Assembly (NCBI GenBank): GCA_022702705.1
Contig: CM040431.1
Span: 27,825,185-27,889,184 of the forward strand
Direction: 5' to 3'
Origin: Papilionanthe hookeriana x Papilionanthe teres
Lineage: Eukaryota; Streptophyta; Magnoliopsida; Asparagales; Orchidaceae
DNA length: 64,000 nucleotides
The translations under genes and the position numbers were made by a program. Numbering within the stretch: the stretch's first letter is position 1; every line of letters starts with the position of its first letter. Below, piece by piece: positions 32,418 through 45,029 of this stretch. The notes beneath the pieces are model-generated. The model was given only the letters and a program-made list of their open reading frames with translations, had not been told where the DNA came from and made no database searches.

Positions 32418-34243
32418 TGTCACTCAATTAGCTGCCCCTTCCTTCTGAGCTATTCGATTTCCCTAATATTCATGTCGACATATTTTTTTATACATGTTTA
32501 CTCTCTGATTCACATGCTTCTAGAAAGTCGTGCAACACATAAGAACAATGGAATACTTTTCACTATTACAAAAAATATATAAAAATACAAATTAAATGAC
32601 TTTATTACTCAACAACAAACTTCTCTGGATTTTAGCACCCATGCTGCTATAAATAAGATATAGAGTGGGAGGGGTTCACGCAATCCACCTTCTTTCACAA
32701 TCCTTGGTCTTTTTCTCTTCTATTGCTTGTGTCTATCATGATGTCTCGTGAGGGAGCTATGTGTGCTAATATAGGTGCCGTCCTTAAGGCTCTAGGTGGC
32801 ATGCGAGAAGCCCTGAAGTTAAGTGCGAAGCAAAAATTGGTGGGTAAAGTTCTTGCTGAGAAAAGTTAGCAAAAGAGGGTTATGCAGAGGTTAAGGGTTG
32901 ACGATCGTGAGGATCAAATCGAATCCTCTAATTCCTTTGTGGGCTTGTTGTAGAAGTGAATTCTGGAGAAGAGTGAAGGTCATCCTAACGATCTTCTTAT
33001 TGGGTGTCCGTCAAAAATGGATATTTCTATCAGAGGGAAGGAAACGCTCGTCCAGGATCGTTGTGGGGGAGATGACTCCTCAAGGTGGTCTGGGTGAGGA
33101 AACAACCATGGTGGAAGCATCGCTCGAGCTGCCAGAGGGTGGTCTCTTCTGCGAGTAGAGAGCTTGAGAAGACTGGTGAGAGGGCTAACACGTGCACCAC
33201 ATCTAATTGTAACAAGATCTTGGGTATGTGACTTGAATTGTTTCTTGAATACTTTTGTTTCATTCTTTGATGTATCTATAGATGTTCTAACGATCAATTA
33301 TCTCTCGTCAAATACCGATGCCGATTTAGAGGATGATGCGGCAATCGTGGAATAAGTTATTGTGTAAGGTGTAGTAGCTGCGGAACAGGATGTTAGGGAC
33401 AAGAAGATGGATGGGGAGAACTTGTATCATGGTAAAGGCAAGATTTTAGGTCGCCAAGGTTCCCCCAGCACGGCAAGGGAAGATGAGGTAAGAAAGGGGC
33501 ATCAGTCATCTTCTGAATCCCTGACGACGCATTGCGGAAATGGAGGAAAATTTCGCTCGTTCCACGGGATATCCTCAAGGAGACAATGATAAATGAGATG
33601 CTAAGTTCTTCGAGAGTGTGCATTGGGTGGAGGAAGAGGTTTATCTCCTTGTGAGGAATTATTTGCTTTTCGGGGGAGATGACGTGCCTCTGCTTGGAAT
33701 TGTCGGCCGTTAGAGAGGGCATTGTCATTCAAGTGTGGGATGGTTAGAATAAACTCTTTAAGATAGGTGATGAATTTATGTACGAGAGATTGCTTCACCA
33801 ATGGTTTGTCTCGAGCGAAGTGGCAGTCAATCAATTAGTAGGTTTTTACTTTCTGAGTACTTCTAGGGTTTTTATGAGATGTACCTTTTTTTGAAAATAA
33901 ATAAATTAAATATATTATTCTATTTCTCATCATGATTAGTTTACCTCGAGTATTTTCTGGCTCCCATTGCTTCAGTCTTTTCAACGACGCTCCATCTTCC
34001 CATATACCATACGTGTGTGTGTGTGTGTGAGCTATCGAGAGCCTTTATTTCCTCTTGTGACTTGCCACCTTTTCTTCTCCTTCTCTTCTCCTCCTGTGTG
34101 ATATTTCGGGTTCCATGGTGCGAAAGTTTTCTTAAGAATCGTTTGGTTCGATTTCGACTTCAGAGGTTTCGATCTTTTCTACGGCAAACGTGAAGAGATT
34201 CAGAACCTTTACGTTATTGACTCTTCAATTCACCTTCGACTGG
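32418..34243 (+). pseudogene. Degenerate gene-like unit, copy 2 of a direct duplication
   Basis: Parallel to 29589-31425: TATAAATAAG at 32648, ATGATG at 32738, TGTCAAAAATGGATATTTC near 33006, a donor-like GGGTATGTG at about 33220, TTCTTTGATGTATCTATAG (the acceptor lost) at about 33263, and AAATAAATAAATT near 33893. A 105-codon minus frame here is antisense. The unit is cut at 34243, within CACCTTCGACTG, by an Athila LTR. Copy 2 keeps the donor-like site and copy 1 the acceptor-like site. Confidence 0.4.
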
Positions 34244-35300
34244 TGATACACCTAAAAAATATAGTATTTTTATGCACATTTTTATACCTATGTTTAATGA
34301 TATTGCACTTTAATGGAAGGTATTTTGTGTTTTTCTTGCAAGTATGATGAAAATGGATGATCATGATGATAGGAGCAAAATTGGATCAAATTTGGAGCAA
34401 AAAAAAATGAAAAATCAAAAATTTGGCACTGGCGACTAAGCGCCGCTGGGCCGGCGCTTAGCCGCCACAGTTATAAATCGAACTTTAATTAGATTTGGCG
34501 CCAAATTCAAAAGGGAATGGATGCAACTCTTGATGGTAACGTCCATAACTTCCTTTGGTAGGCAAATTTGAATGAAGAGGTGAGTTTCTTGGCAGATACA
34601 TCGAATCTAGACACATTTTGAAGAGACACCAAGGCACCTTTTGGTTCACTATTTAAAGAGAGTCTTAGAAGTGAAGAAGTGAAGAATTGAAGAGGCTCTT
34701 AACTGTATTTCGAAGAGAGGAATTTAGGAGATTCTTCCACTGCATTTTAAGTTTTTATTTAGAGTAGGAGTAGAGAGTAGAAAGGAGAAAAGGGTCAGAG
34801 TTAAGAGTTCTTCTCCCACTTCTTTTCTTTGTTTTAGTTTAGTTTTTATTGAAGTCTGAAGTCTGTATTCTGAGTCATCGGAGTTTAGAGACTTGCTCTG
34901 AGGAGTAGTTTAGTGAATATTCAAAGTTTCAGAGGAACTTCCTTAGTCTTGTGGAGAGGATTTTCAGATAAGTGTTTACTTTTATTTAATTTATCAATAC
35001 TTGCTTTCGTTTATTATTTTCTTATTGTTTTTAATTTCAAATCAATGTGTTTTTATATTTTTTCAATGCATTCTGAGTAGTTTACTTTATCTTTTTCTTT
35101 CTTAAAATGGAGAAGTAACTAATTTAAAGAGAATTGTTGTAGAAAGTATCAGTGTTTAAAAGTTGGAAGAAGTTGTGAAGATTAATTTTGAGAACTTTGT
35201 TTACTTCTTAATTTGGCCTGTTAAGTTGTAAAATTTCTTGAGATTATGTAAGACTCAATGTGGTATTATCTCATTAAAGTTAGTAGGAATCACATGCAAT
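34244..35300 (+). repeat. Athila-type LTR, plus strand, truncated
   Basis: Begins TGATACACCTAAAAAATATA and carries ATATTGCACTTTAATGGAAG at 34300, as in the 10416 and 62180 LTR starts. A perfect nine-base dyad TAAGCGCCG/CGGCGCTTA lies at 34437-34460. It lacks the R/U5 blocks seen in complete copies, so its 3' part is missing; the end near 35300 is where Tat LTR similarity takes over. It interrupts copy 2 of the duplication. Confidence 0.65.
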
Positions 35301-35309
35301 TATATGGGT

Positions 35310-36946
35310 GAGAAAAATTTGGAACGAGTTAATTTTAGGAGTTCAAAGGAATAAAAGTAGGAGAAGCTGAGGATCCAAGAAGAATCTTGGTAACTTCCCA
35401 GACTATCTTATTGTTTGGCTTCAATTTCAGGAGTTTGTTGTGTTTTTGATCACAACGATTTTAATTAATTAGGACTTATATTTGTATGACATAATAATCA
35501 TACAAATAGCCTCGAATGTGAGGGTTTATGTCGTACCAAACAACTACCTCGGAATCCTAAAACCGGTTAGGGCTTAATTTGCGCATAACATGATTATACG
35601 ATACTGTAATTGAGGATTTATGTTGTAAGTGAGCCGCCGAAATCACATGGCTTAGTTGTTAATTCTAAAATGGTTGCTAATGTAGATTTCAGTTTTGCGG
35701 CGGCAGTGGTGCGTCTGCCCATATGCTTCGAGCTCCTTGTTGTTGCGTGAGAGGTTTAATTTTAGAAGTCATAAATCGAGGAGATGAGAGAAGTGTTTTG
35801 AGTTTAGAAATCTTAAAATCCAGTGTTTTTTAATATTTTGCTTAAAACAAATCTTAAAGTTGTTTAAACGAACCGATTAAGATCCACGGTTCGAGTCATC
35901 CAGGCAAAGTTATTTTCATTGAATTCATGATCACGATGAATTTGCTAAACTCGAGTTTGAATGAGTTCCACACTTTCATTAGGCCATTAAAATCCAAAAT
36001 TCTTAACCATTAGGTTACATCATCGAGAGGTATTTAGATCATTCAACGAGACGTTTAATTTAGTTGCAATTGTAGTTTTGTTGTTACAGAAAATTTGTGA
36101 TTAAATTTTGAGTTGTTTTTGTGATACGGAATGTTGTGGTGGTGAATTTTATCTTGCAATGACTTTTAATTTAGTTTTGGTTTCAGTTTAGGGACTATCC
36201 TAGGGTTTTGGTTTTTCATGCAACGGTTGTTTATCATGCAAGAAAAGTAAAGTACGGTGCATGTAAGTAAATTTAACGATAAAGTAAATTGCAGTAAGGC
36301 CAACGTACACAGGAGGGTCTTCCCGTCATTCAAAGTACGCACCAAAACACATGTAAGGCATTTAAATATTTCAGCATTACTGGGTAAATCTAAGGGAAAG
36401 GTTTCGGTTGTCTGCAAAGTCCTAATCCTAGCAAAGCTAGTCATCTCACATGACGTGCAGGTTCTTGTGTTTTTGGTTTAAGGATGACTTTCTTCACGAG
36501 AACAATTAAATTCGAGTTGTTCTTATAAACATCCTATCATATTGAGGAAGTGCTTAAGACGAGTCTTAAACATCTTTTGATACCTACGAGATTGTTTTAG
36601 GATAGAAGATTTAATTATACGAGTGAATTAATCTAATAAAGGGAGTTTAAGTTTTGTTCTCTTGCTCGGCGAGCTGGGACATTTGAATAACTTTATAAGT
36701 GAGTAACACTTCACTTCGATGCCTACGTTAAGAGTTATAATAATAAGAGCTTTAAAGAGAACCCAAATCGACTTATTAAGTATTTTAATGATTTAAACTT
36801 AATGATTTAATTTTTAATTTGGACTTAATTATAAAAAGTTAGTTTAAGTTTGGAATAGTGTTCAAGTTATTTTAAATTTAATTCTTAATGATTTCATTTA
36901 GGTTTGTTGTTGAATGACTTTAATTTAATTTAATGCAATTTAAGTT
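35310..36946 (-). repeat. Tat-type LTR fragment, minus strand
   Basis: The reverse complement matches 41490-43070 throughout: TAAAAGTAGGAG, CAGACTATCTTATTGTTTGG, CTACCTCGGAATCCTAAAAC, GGCTTAATTTGC, GAGGATTTATGTTG, TTCGAGCTCCTTG and, near 36540, GAGGAAGTGCTTAAGACG. It is thus an inverted copy of the LTR before the plus Tat body. It is cut at 36946 by the TG of another LTR. Confidence 0.7.
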
Positions 36947-39540
36947 TGTTGACCTCATTTTTGATGAGGTCTTCTCTTCTTCTCTTTAGTACTTAGGATC
37001 TAGCCTTAGGCTTTCCTTTGACTATGTAGAGGTTAGGTGGGACACCTTTGAAATTCAAACCCACTTCTTAACTACGCAAACTCCACAAGCATTCTCAGAC
37101 ACAATCACTGGGGGTTGAAATCGAATGTGGAAGTTTAAAGGATGATTCTATAGGACTCTTTGTATAGGCCCGCCACAGGTAACTAATCTAGTGAAGGCAA
37201 CTTGCCACCCACCTATGCACTACACTTTCATACACCTCCCAAAAACACACCTATACCTGACTTGACACTAAAGCTCACCATGAGTGATTCATGGATAGTC
37301 CTTAACTTATGCCCTTGGTAAAGACCAAGGCCGCGTAGTGAATACCTGAATATGAGTCCTTTATCTTCGTATGAGCTTGATATGGCTTCATGGCTCAACA
37401 AAAATGATTTCATTTCGCATACGATCTTGATTTTAAATTTTGATTTTTGACACGAGACCTACACACTTAACCACTACAAAATGCCATGAAACTACATTTA
37501 CCGAAATTTCCAAATTACCCAAAATTCTCGAAAATAATTTCCTAAACATTTTCACGACTACTCAAATTGACCATTCTAGCCAAAAATGCCAAAAATTCCA
37601 AGAATACCCTCCCAATACCTTCCAAATGCAAAATACCCCTTTTGACAAAAATCCAAAAATTCAGAAAATTCCGCTAAAATTCGAAAATCAATATTTGATT
37701 CATTTTATTCGACTACTTTGTGAGCCAATTTTGTCAATTTACCCCACTTTTATAAAAACCCCGATTTGACGTTTTAACAAAGTAAACGATATCAAACCTA
37801 ACTGCCAGTTGACCCAAATTCTGATCCAATTCAGTTCTAAACTGCAATTCAACATCCCGAACACCAATCTAGACCAAAGCCAGAGCTTAATTTGATTGAA
37901 ATTTGGGTCGATTTCACTTTTTGGCCTTAAAGCCCGATTTGGACACATTGAAACCTAACCCAAACTCACCCAATTCAACTCCAATTAACCCCAAATCTTT
38001 TCTAAACTTCCTTTGCATCCCCATAAACAAAACACTAGCATGATTTGCGAAATTTGAACCCGAGCCCCACTCGAAAGATTCAACCCCGAAATCAAAAGGC
38101 CCATTTTGACCTAAGCTTCAAATTTAATCGAATATATTTGGATGGAGACTTCTCCATGCCAAACCAAGTGATCCCTTTGATCCCCACAGCACCCAAAAGC
38201 CACCTTGAGGGGTGCACCAAGCCCAAATGGGTGAGTTGACCCATTTAGATCCAAAATGGTCTTCCACATTCCATTTCAATCGAGCTCTTTACACTTGGCA
38301 TTTGCCCGTGCTTGCACAAACATGACCCTGACCCCACTGACTGGGGTGACACTTGCCTGCCGACCCATTTTGATGTGAGCTCCATGGCGGGGAGTCAAGT
38401 CGTCAAGCTTGGGTCTCACTGTTGAGGGCCCACCACATGCCCGGTGGCCGTGCAGTGACCCTGTCGCTTGCCATGAGCGGTGATCCCGGCCCTGTCCCCA
38501 CAAAGGCTCCTCGACCATGCCTGTTGCTTACCCCCTCGCGGCCATGAGAAGGGGTGCCTGAGCCTTGCCAAAACTGCGCCATTGTTCAGGACCCACTCCT
38601 CATACACGAGCACTTGATCCCGAGGTGAGGATCCCCACCGTTTCCTCTCTGTGACTCAGTGATTTCAGGAGAGTTGAAATCCGAGCCCAAAACCGAGGAC
38701 ACTTCCCAGTGGACCAATCCCCAAATTGATTGGTCCTACACCTTCCTTGAGACAAGGGAAGGTGTCCCGCAGCAAAAGCCCCATCTCCGAGCCACGGTTT
38801 GCTCAGGACTCAAGCTTTGACGATCGGTATGGTGAAGTTCAACACTGAACGATTCAGGACAGGAGACTTCATCCACCAGCCTCCTCGGCTCAACGAACGT
38901 GCCAAGCATCTCTGATCGAGGCTTCACCTCTCGGAAGCTAAGAATTATGAGTTAATTCTTCATCCGAGGAAAACGAGTTATCCCGTTTTCAAATGCTTTA
39001 ATTTCGTGCGTGATAGCGGTATAGATGTGTTCGTACGCGAGCCGAATCGGCAGAGCATAAGAACATAAAAATCTGTTGAGTATCGAGTGGGTCTTAAGGA
39101 TTTAGTGTGGACGGCTCTCGGGTGAGGACACTTGGGGACGATGAACGGATGCGAGTCCATTTAATACGCGCGGACGGACGGCTCGGATGGCGTCGGACCG
39201 GAGACGGTACGAGAACCGCGGGGCCCGGGCTGCTGACTCAGATGGCGGCGTCGAATGGGAGCGCGCCGCGCGGCGACCGGAGCTGCCGAGGTTGACGCGG
39301 CGCCGCGTGGATAAATAGAAAATAGGGTATTTTCTATTTATTTAATTCTTGTTTCCCAATTCATATCTTTGTGTAGGAAAATCATAAAAATAAAATAAAA
39401 ATACCCTCTTTGCTCGGTAGACGAGAGGAGAATAATGTGGAAGAAATGTATTTAATTTCATCGATATTTTGTTTTAATTAATTATTTACTCCTGCATTGT
39501 TTTAATTCTTCATGCATGTATACAATTCACCATGGCATGA
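36947..39540 (-). repeat. Tat-type LTR end, minus strand (probable 3' LTR)
   Basis: Starts TGTTGACCTC and matches 63949-64000, the 5' LTR edge next to the minus PBS, over about 45 bp (including GACCTCAT/ATGAGGTC arms at 36951-36971). No PBS precedes it, so it is the outer end of a minus-oriented LTR, probably the 3' LTR of the minus Tat element. The next 2.5 kb is noncoding: C-rich AT sequence at 37440-38000, then a CpG-rich block 38300-39310. Short ORFs here have no motif. The right boundary is uncertain (somewhere between 39.3 and 40.6 kb). Confidence 0.5.
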
Positions 39541-42500
39541 ACATAGGGCTTTTTGAAGCCTCTGAACTTGAGAACATTCCTGGTGCCAGGTCAGAGCCAT
39601 CTCTGTGAAAAGTTATTGATTTTCAAATGCATGTTGCTGTTTAAGTATTTTAATTTCAAAAATTAGCATGTTGTGAAATAAATTCTAGGAAAATTTGGTG
39701 ATGTTCCATATGACCAGAGGACCTAGGAAAAATAGGATTTGAGTTAATTCACAGAGATTAACCCTAATTGGCTTAAACACCTAAAATAGGTTTCTAATTA
39801 ATTAGAGTTAACCATAGATCAAATTGACTTGAAATCAATTCTCCACTGACCTTCAGAATCAGAGGAACCCACCATAAAAATTTGAGGTCAATTGGACTTG
39901 GTCAGCCCCACTAATTGGGTTGATTAAGCCACTTAGCCATTTTAAACTTTAAAAATTCATAACTTTCAAAATATCTTTCAAAAATTCACCAGAATTGGTT
40001 TTGGAGTCTCTCTGATATCAGGGAGTTTAAGAAAATTAAAATTTCAATTTTCTAAAAAAGTTGATTTTTAATATTATTTTAATATTTTAATAATTAAAAA
40101 ATAATAAAAATCACAAAAATAATAAAATTCACTAAAATGTTATATTTTGAATTTTAATCACTTAGGAACAGGTCCCATATTTTCCTAGGTCTATTTAGTG
40201 AAATATTAATTTTTAAAGCTCTGAGGTAATTTTTAAAATAAAAAAAAAATCTATTTTCTAGCATTTTCACCAAAATAATTATAATAAATCAAAGAAAAAA
40301 TCAGAAAATTGCAAAGTTTGGTTCTCTGGAATCCTTGACATCAGAGAAAATTTTAAAAAATTATAAAATTTATTTTTCAACATTTATCTTATTTTTAAAT
40401 TAGTGTCATACCTCCAGAACTTAAAATAATTCTAATAAATAAAATATAATTTAAAAAATTACAAAATTTGGTCAAGTGGTCCTCTGGTCATTGGGAATGT
40501 CCCCTAATTTTCTTAAGAATAAAAACTTTCCCTTGTTAATGTTATTGAATTTTCCTTGGAAATTTCTATTTTCTACTAAAAAATAATTATATAAATAAAT
40601 TAAATACAGAAAAATCACATTTTCTCCTCTCGCATGTCTTTATTGACATATGAGTGAAATTATAAAATTTCAAGTTCATTTGAGTTCAATTTAGTGAGTT
40701 ATGAAATTATTGAAGCAAAGACGAGAATGGTAATTAAATTTTAATCCTTAATTAAGACTTTAGGTTTAATAAAAAAATAACAAGTAAAATATTTGATCTT
40801 TAATCTGATTTGGATGATTGAAATTTAATAATTAAAGGGTAGAAACCCATTAAGCAATTTAAAATGATTAAACTTTAATTAAATAATTAATTGAATTTGG
40901 AAGAATAATAAATTTGGAATTATTAAAATAGGGATATTATTAGGAAGAGATTTATTCTTTTAATTTAAAAATCCACAAATTAGTAAATGCCATTATGCCT
41001 AAACTCTTAATTAAAGTGATAACTCAAATTTAAAATATTAAAGAATAATCATTAAATTAAATTAAATCATTAAACTCTTTCAAAAAAATCTCAATTAAAT
41101 TAAATTAAATCAAGATTAAAAGTTGCCTTAAATTAAATTAAAATTAAGTTAAATCAAATAAACAAATTAAATTAAATTAAATGAATTAAATACATTAAAT
41201 TAAATAAATAAATAAAATTAAATTAAAATTAAATTAAATTAAATTAATTAAATTAAATTAAATTAAATTAAATTAAATTAAATTAAATTAAATTAAATTA
41301 AATTAAATTAAAAATTAAGTTAAATTAAATTAAAAATTAAAATTAAATTAAATTAAGAAATTAAATCGGAAATAAAATTAAATTAGAATTAAGAAATTAA
41401 AAATCGAATAAATTAAATTGAATTAAATTAAATCGAATCAATTAAATTAAATAAATTAAAATAAATTAAATTAAATTAAGTTAAATTAAATAACATCACT
41501 TAAGACATGAAGAAATAAATCTAAAATAACTTGAACAATTTATTAGAACTTAAATCATTAATTTGAACTTAAATTTGAATCGCGATCACATTAAATATCA
41601 TTTTGCCGCTGAGCCTTAGTTATCATAACTCTTTAAATAGAACATTAAAATGAAATGTTACTTCACTTATAGGACATTCGAATGTTTACAGTTATTTGAA
41701 AACGGATTAACAAAACTTGAAAACACTCGGACGGTTGATTCATTTACACGAATTAAATTCATTTGGACTTAAACGATCCTAGAAATATTGAAAAGATGTT
41801 TAAGATTCTTCTTAAGCACTTCCTCGATATGATAGGATATTTACAAGAACAATTGAACTTAATTGTTCTTTGATGAAGAAAATCGTCTTTAAAACCGAAA
41901 ACACGAAAAGAACACAGACGTATGAAGCGACTAGGCTATAGGATTAGGAACTTGGTAGAAAACCATAAACCTTTCACTTAGCTTTACCTAGGAACTTGCT
42001 TAAATATTCTAGCGTATTTTAAAGTGCGAGGCTTTGGAATGACGGGAGAGCCCTCCGGAGTACGCTTTTACTTTATTTGATACTTTATTGCAATTTACTT
42101 GCTCTGCTTGTGCTACACTTTTCTTGCATGATAAACCACGATTGCATGAAAACCGACACCTTTAGGACAGAAACCAAAACTGAAACCCAAATTAAAATAA
42201 AAAAGACATTCTGAGATAAAATTCACCTCACAAACATTTCAAAATATAAGGCAATACGAAATTTAATCACGAAACGAGAACCTGCTTCGCAAGCTACGAC
42301 TAAATTAAAACGTCTCGTTGAATGATGAGAATTACCTCGGATGATGTAACCCACGTGTTGCTAACGGGATTTCCCACGGTCTGAATGAAAGTGCGGAACT
42401 CGTTAGTTGAGTTTGTAAATTCATCTGGACTAAGTGAATTCGATGAAAATAACGGTGCGGGATGACGGAACCGTGGGATCTTAATCGGTTAATTTTAATC

Positions 42501-43591
42501 GACTTTAGATCTGTTTTAATTAAAACACAAAAAACACTTGGAAATTAAGACTACTCTAAACCAAAACACTTCTCTCATCTCTTGATTTATGATTTCTAAA
42601 ACTAAAACCTCTGCCGACAGCAAAGGAGCTCGGAGCATGGTGGGCGACACGGCCATCGTCGTCGGCGCGGCGAAACCCTACATCGGCAAAACTTTCTTAG
42701 AATTAAATAACAAAAGCCATAGGACTTCGAGGTAGTTTGCCTAGTGCAACATAAATCCTCAATCCTGCGTTAGGCATTGCATTGCAAATTAAGCCTAGCA
42801 CGGTCTTAGGATTCCGAGGTAGTCGTCCGTCTGACTTATAAACCCTCATATCTTACGAAATTTATTTGTATGATTATCATATATAAATATAAGCCACAAT
42901 TAACTAAAATTAGCGAGAATAAAACATTAAATAAACATTAGGACCTTCTAAATCCAAGCCGAGCAATAGGATAGTCGGGGAGATTACCGAAGTCCGCTTC
43001 GAATCACGTGATCTCTCCTACTTTTCTTCCTTTAGGAATTCCCAAAATAAAAATGTTCTAAATTTGATCCGTTTCACATTATTGAAATTTCGAAAATCCA
43101 ATCCTTTGAAAACTTAAACTTTGAAATTCTTGAGCCAAATTATTGATTATTATCGAGGATTTTCTTAGGTGATTCATCACTTAAGATGTAATTAACTATA
43201 GGGGCTTGCCCTTATAGGGAACTTTAAGAACCCGGGTAATATAAACCTTTGTTTAATAGTTTCATACTAAGCGGGGGAATTTGTCGGCTTATAAAATTGG
43301 TTCGCGGACGAACGGATGTCACAAACCTTTACAGTTTATTTAATCGAGCCTAGTATCGAGCGGTGTGTATTCTTCGGGATAGATACACGGTTTGTGCGGC
43401 GCTCGTTTATATGAGCTATTCGGGATGTGAGATCGGTTTGATTTCATATCTTAAAATTTTCAAATTTAAAATTATTTTAATCCAAATACTACTTTCAAAT
43501 TATTTATTTAAATTAAATTATAATTCGCCGACAATTTTATGAAGAACTCTGCATTGAAATAAAACACACAACCTAAAAATAGTGCCGACTA
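39541..43591 (+). repeat. Long LTR of the plus-strand Tat element
   Basis: Directly precedes the PBS at 43592. AT-rich, with an (AAATT)n tract, a region shared in inverted orientation with 35310-36946, and a tail shared with 70-190 that contains two stem-loops (43165-43184 and 43196-43217). The left boundary is not resolved: 39420-39460 (plus) resembles 40650-40590 (minus) in inverted orientation, suggesting a breakpoint within this stretch. No protein coding seen. Confidence 0.5.
41035..41492. repeat. (AAATT)n pentanucleotide satellite
   Basis: About 450 bp dominated by AAATT/TTAAA units with interspersed ATCGAAT and single-base slips. The purest stretch is about 41220-41310. Confidence 0.95.
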
Positions 43592-43608
43592 TGGCGACTC
43601 AGTGAGGA
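43592..43608 (+). other. Primer-binding site of the plus Tat element
   Basis: TGGCGACTCAGTGAGGA: 12 of 17 match the tRNA-Arg site, including the first nine. It is followed by leader sequence homologous to that beside the minus PBS at 63924. Confidence 0.75.
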
Positions 43609-44085
43609 CAAGTTCCTCTCTCCATTTCTAATCGAATAGTTACGCTTTCAAAAATCGGTAGTGTATCCATGTCCTATTCGTTGAGCTACCCTTCTTTCCG
43701 TTGGAATACGTAATTCATTCTACGCCGAGAACGAGTATAACCAACATTCTCTCGGATTTGGGAGCCGCGTTTAGACACCCCTGGAACGGAAGGGGTTCCG
43801 AGATCCTTTTACCTCATTTACGAGGTGGGGTGGACCCCCCGATAGGTGTTAGTTTAGGAGTGATCCTTCGGAGTCGAAGTCTTGTAAGACTCTCTTTTCC
43901 TTCGATCGATTCGATTCTTTACCTTCTACACACCTTTGAACACTCCGTTCTAAATAAACAAACCCTTTAATAAGTGATTCCTTTTTATAAATACATGAAC
44001 ATGAATGAGTTCGGACTCTTTTCATTTCCTTTCTTTTCGTCTGAAAAGAAGCATATGGGAGTAATGACGAGAATCTACCACTGAA
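43609..44085 (+). other. 5' leader of the plus Tat element
   Basis: Aligns with the reverse complement of 63923-63343: GGTAGTG..TCCAT, TCTTTCCGTTG, GGAGCC..GTTTAGACA, CCTTTTACCTC, GGTGGGGTGGACCCCC, ATAGGTGTTAG. Noncoding. A 89-codon frame at 43701-43970 is not conserved as a frame in the other copy, so I reject it as a gene. Confidence 0.7.
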
Positions 44086-44840
44086 ATGGAAGCCCGGCCA
44101 TTCTCCTTCACCAGTAATTTGGACCTGTTGTATAAGGATGAGTTGCCCGACAATGGAATCATCCAGGTTGGACGAGGATTTGAAAACACGAACGTCGAGG
44201 TCACCGACGTCCCGCACCGCACTAATGAGCGAGGTATACGGCGAAGAGCCGGCTGGCAGGGTTCGACCTTAGGTACGACGAGAATTCCCTCCTCACCTGC
44301 AAGGATCCCGGTAAGGAGTACCGGTATCACGGGAGGGGCTGTTCTTTCTGCCCCCATTTGGTCTTTAGTTGTTTGCACACACTTAGACTTTCGCCGAATC
44401 GAAGGGAAGAAATCCGGAGTATGATGGATTTGTTCAGTAGGTACGAGATCTTCTGTAAGACCTTGTTTCCGAGATCGAGTCCGGTTCAAGAATTCCGTCA
44501 CTAACAAAGACCCAGAGAAGAAACGAGAAATGAAGGATCCTTCAAGAAGCAGACTCTTTGAAATTGCTTTCTGAAGAAATTCGCAAGGCCCCTGGCAAGG
44601 CCATGCACGGCCCCTTTGAATACATACCACTCTTGGGAGGAAGCGGGTTTCATCCCCTCTCACTTGAGAAGATGAAGAAAATATTCGCAAAATTGCGCAA
44701 ATTACCGGCCCGCATATTATAACGTGTCGCAAGAAAAGAACTAAATACATCGTTGCTCGGCTATGACTTTGGTAGAAAAATTTAGCGAAGAAGGAAAAGC
44801 GCCGTATCGGAAATTCTCTGGGAGGATACAAGTATGCTAG
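44086..44840 (+). pseudogene. ORF1 of the plus Tat element
   Basis: ATG at 44086 starts EARPFSFTSNLDLLYKDELP, then DNGIIQVGRGFENTNVEVTD. It aligns with MFAPKLIFSFTNGIDLDVYK of the minus copy at 63342. Further on, after frameshifts, 44615-44790 gives PLLGGSGFHPLS, then FAKLRKLPARILYNVSQEK and MTLVEKFSEEG, aligning with PLLRGSRFHPLS... of the minus copy. ORF1 upstream of gag is an Ogre/Tat-lineage hallmark; its role is unknown. A 269-codon minus frame overlaps it and is an antisense shadow. Confidence 0.7.
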
Positions 44841-45029
44841 TCAAATCCGTCTTGGGCCCAGTAGAACCACCGCCATCATGACGGAAAAGCCAAGAAAAGG
44901 ATGAAGGCTAGTCCGCTGTTGTCATCTGGGGTCTGATTGAATGCAGCATTCCGGCATTTAGTAAGAACGAGACCATCGGTCTAGACCTGTTGCGAAGGAT
45001 GGTATGTGTCCACTGCGGCGGTTAGATTG
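44841..45029 (+). other. ORF1-gag spacer
   Basis: Corresponds to 62200-62560 in the minus copy. No frame retained. Confidence 0.45.

Noticed and set aside
43701..43970. 89-codon plus frame in the Tat leader
   Set aside because: The homologous leader at 63343-63923 does not keep the frame; leader homology is at DNA level only.
44022..44831. A 269-codon minus-strand open frame, the second longest in the window
   Set aside because: It is antisense to ORF1 of the plus Tat element, whose sense frame aligns with the minus copy at 62560-63342; the antisense peptide has no motif and no conserved counterpart.
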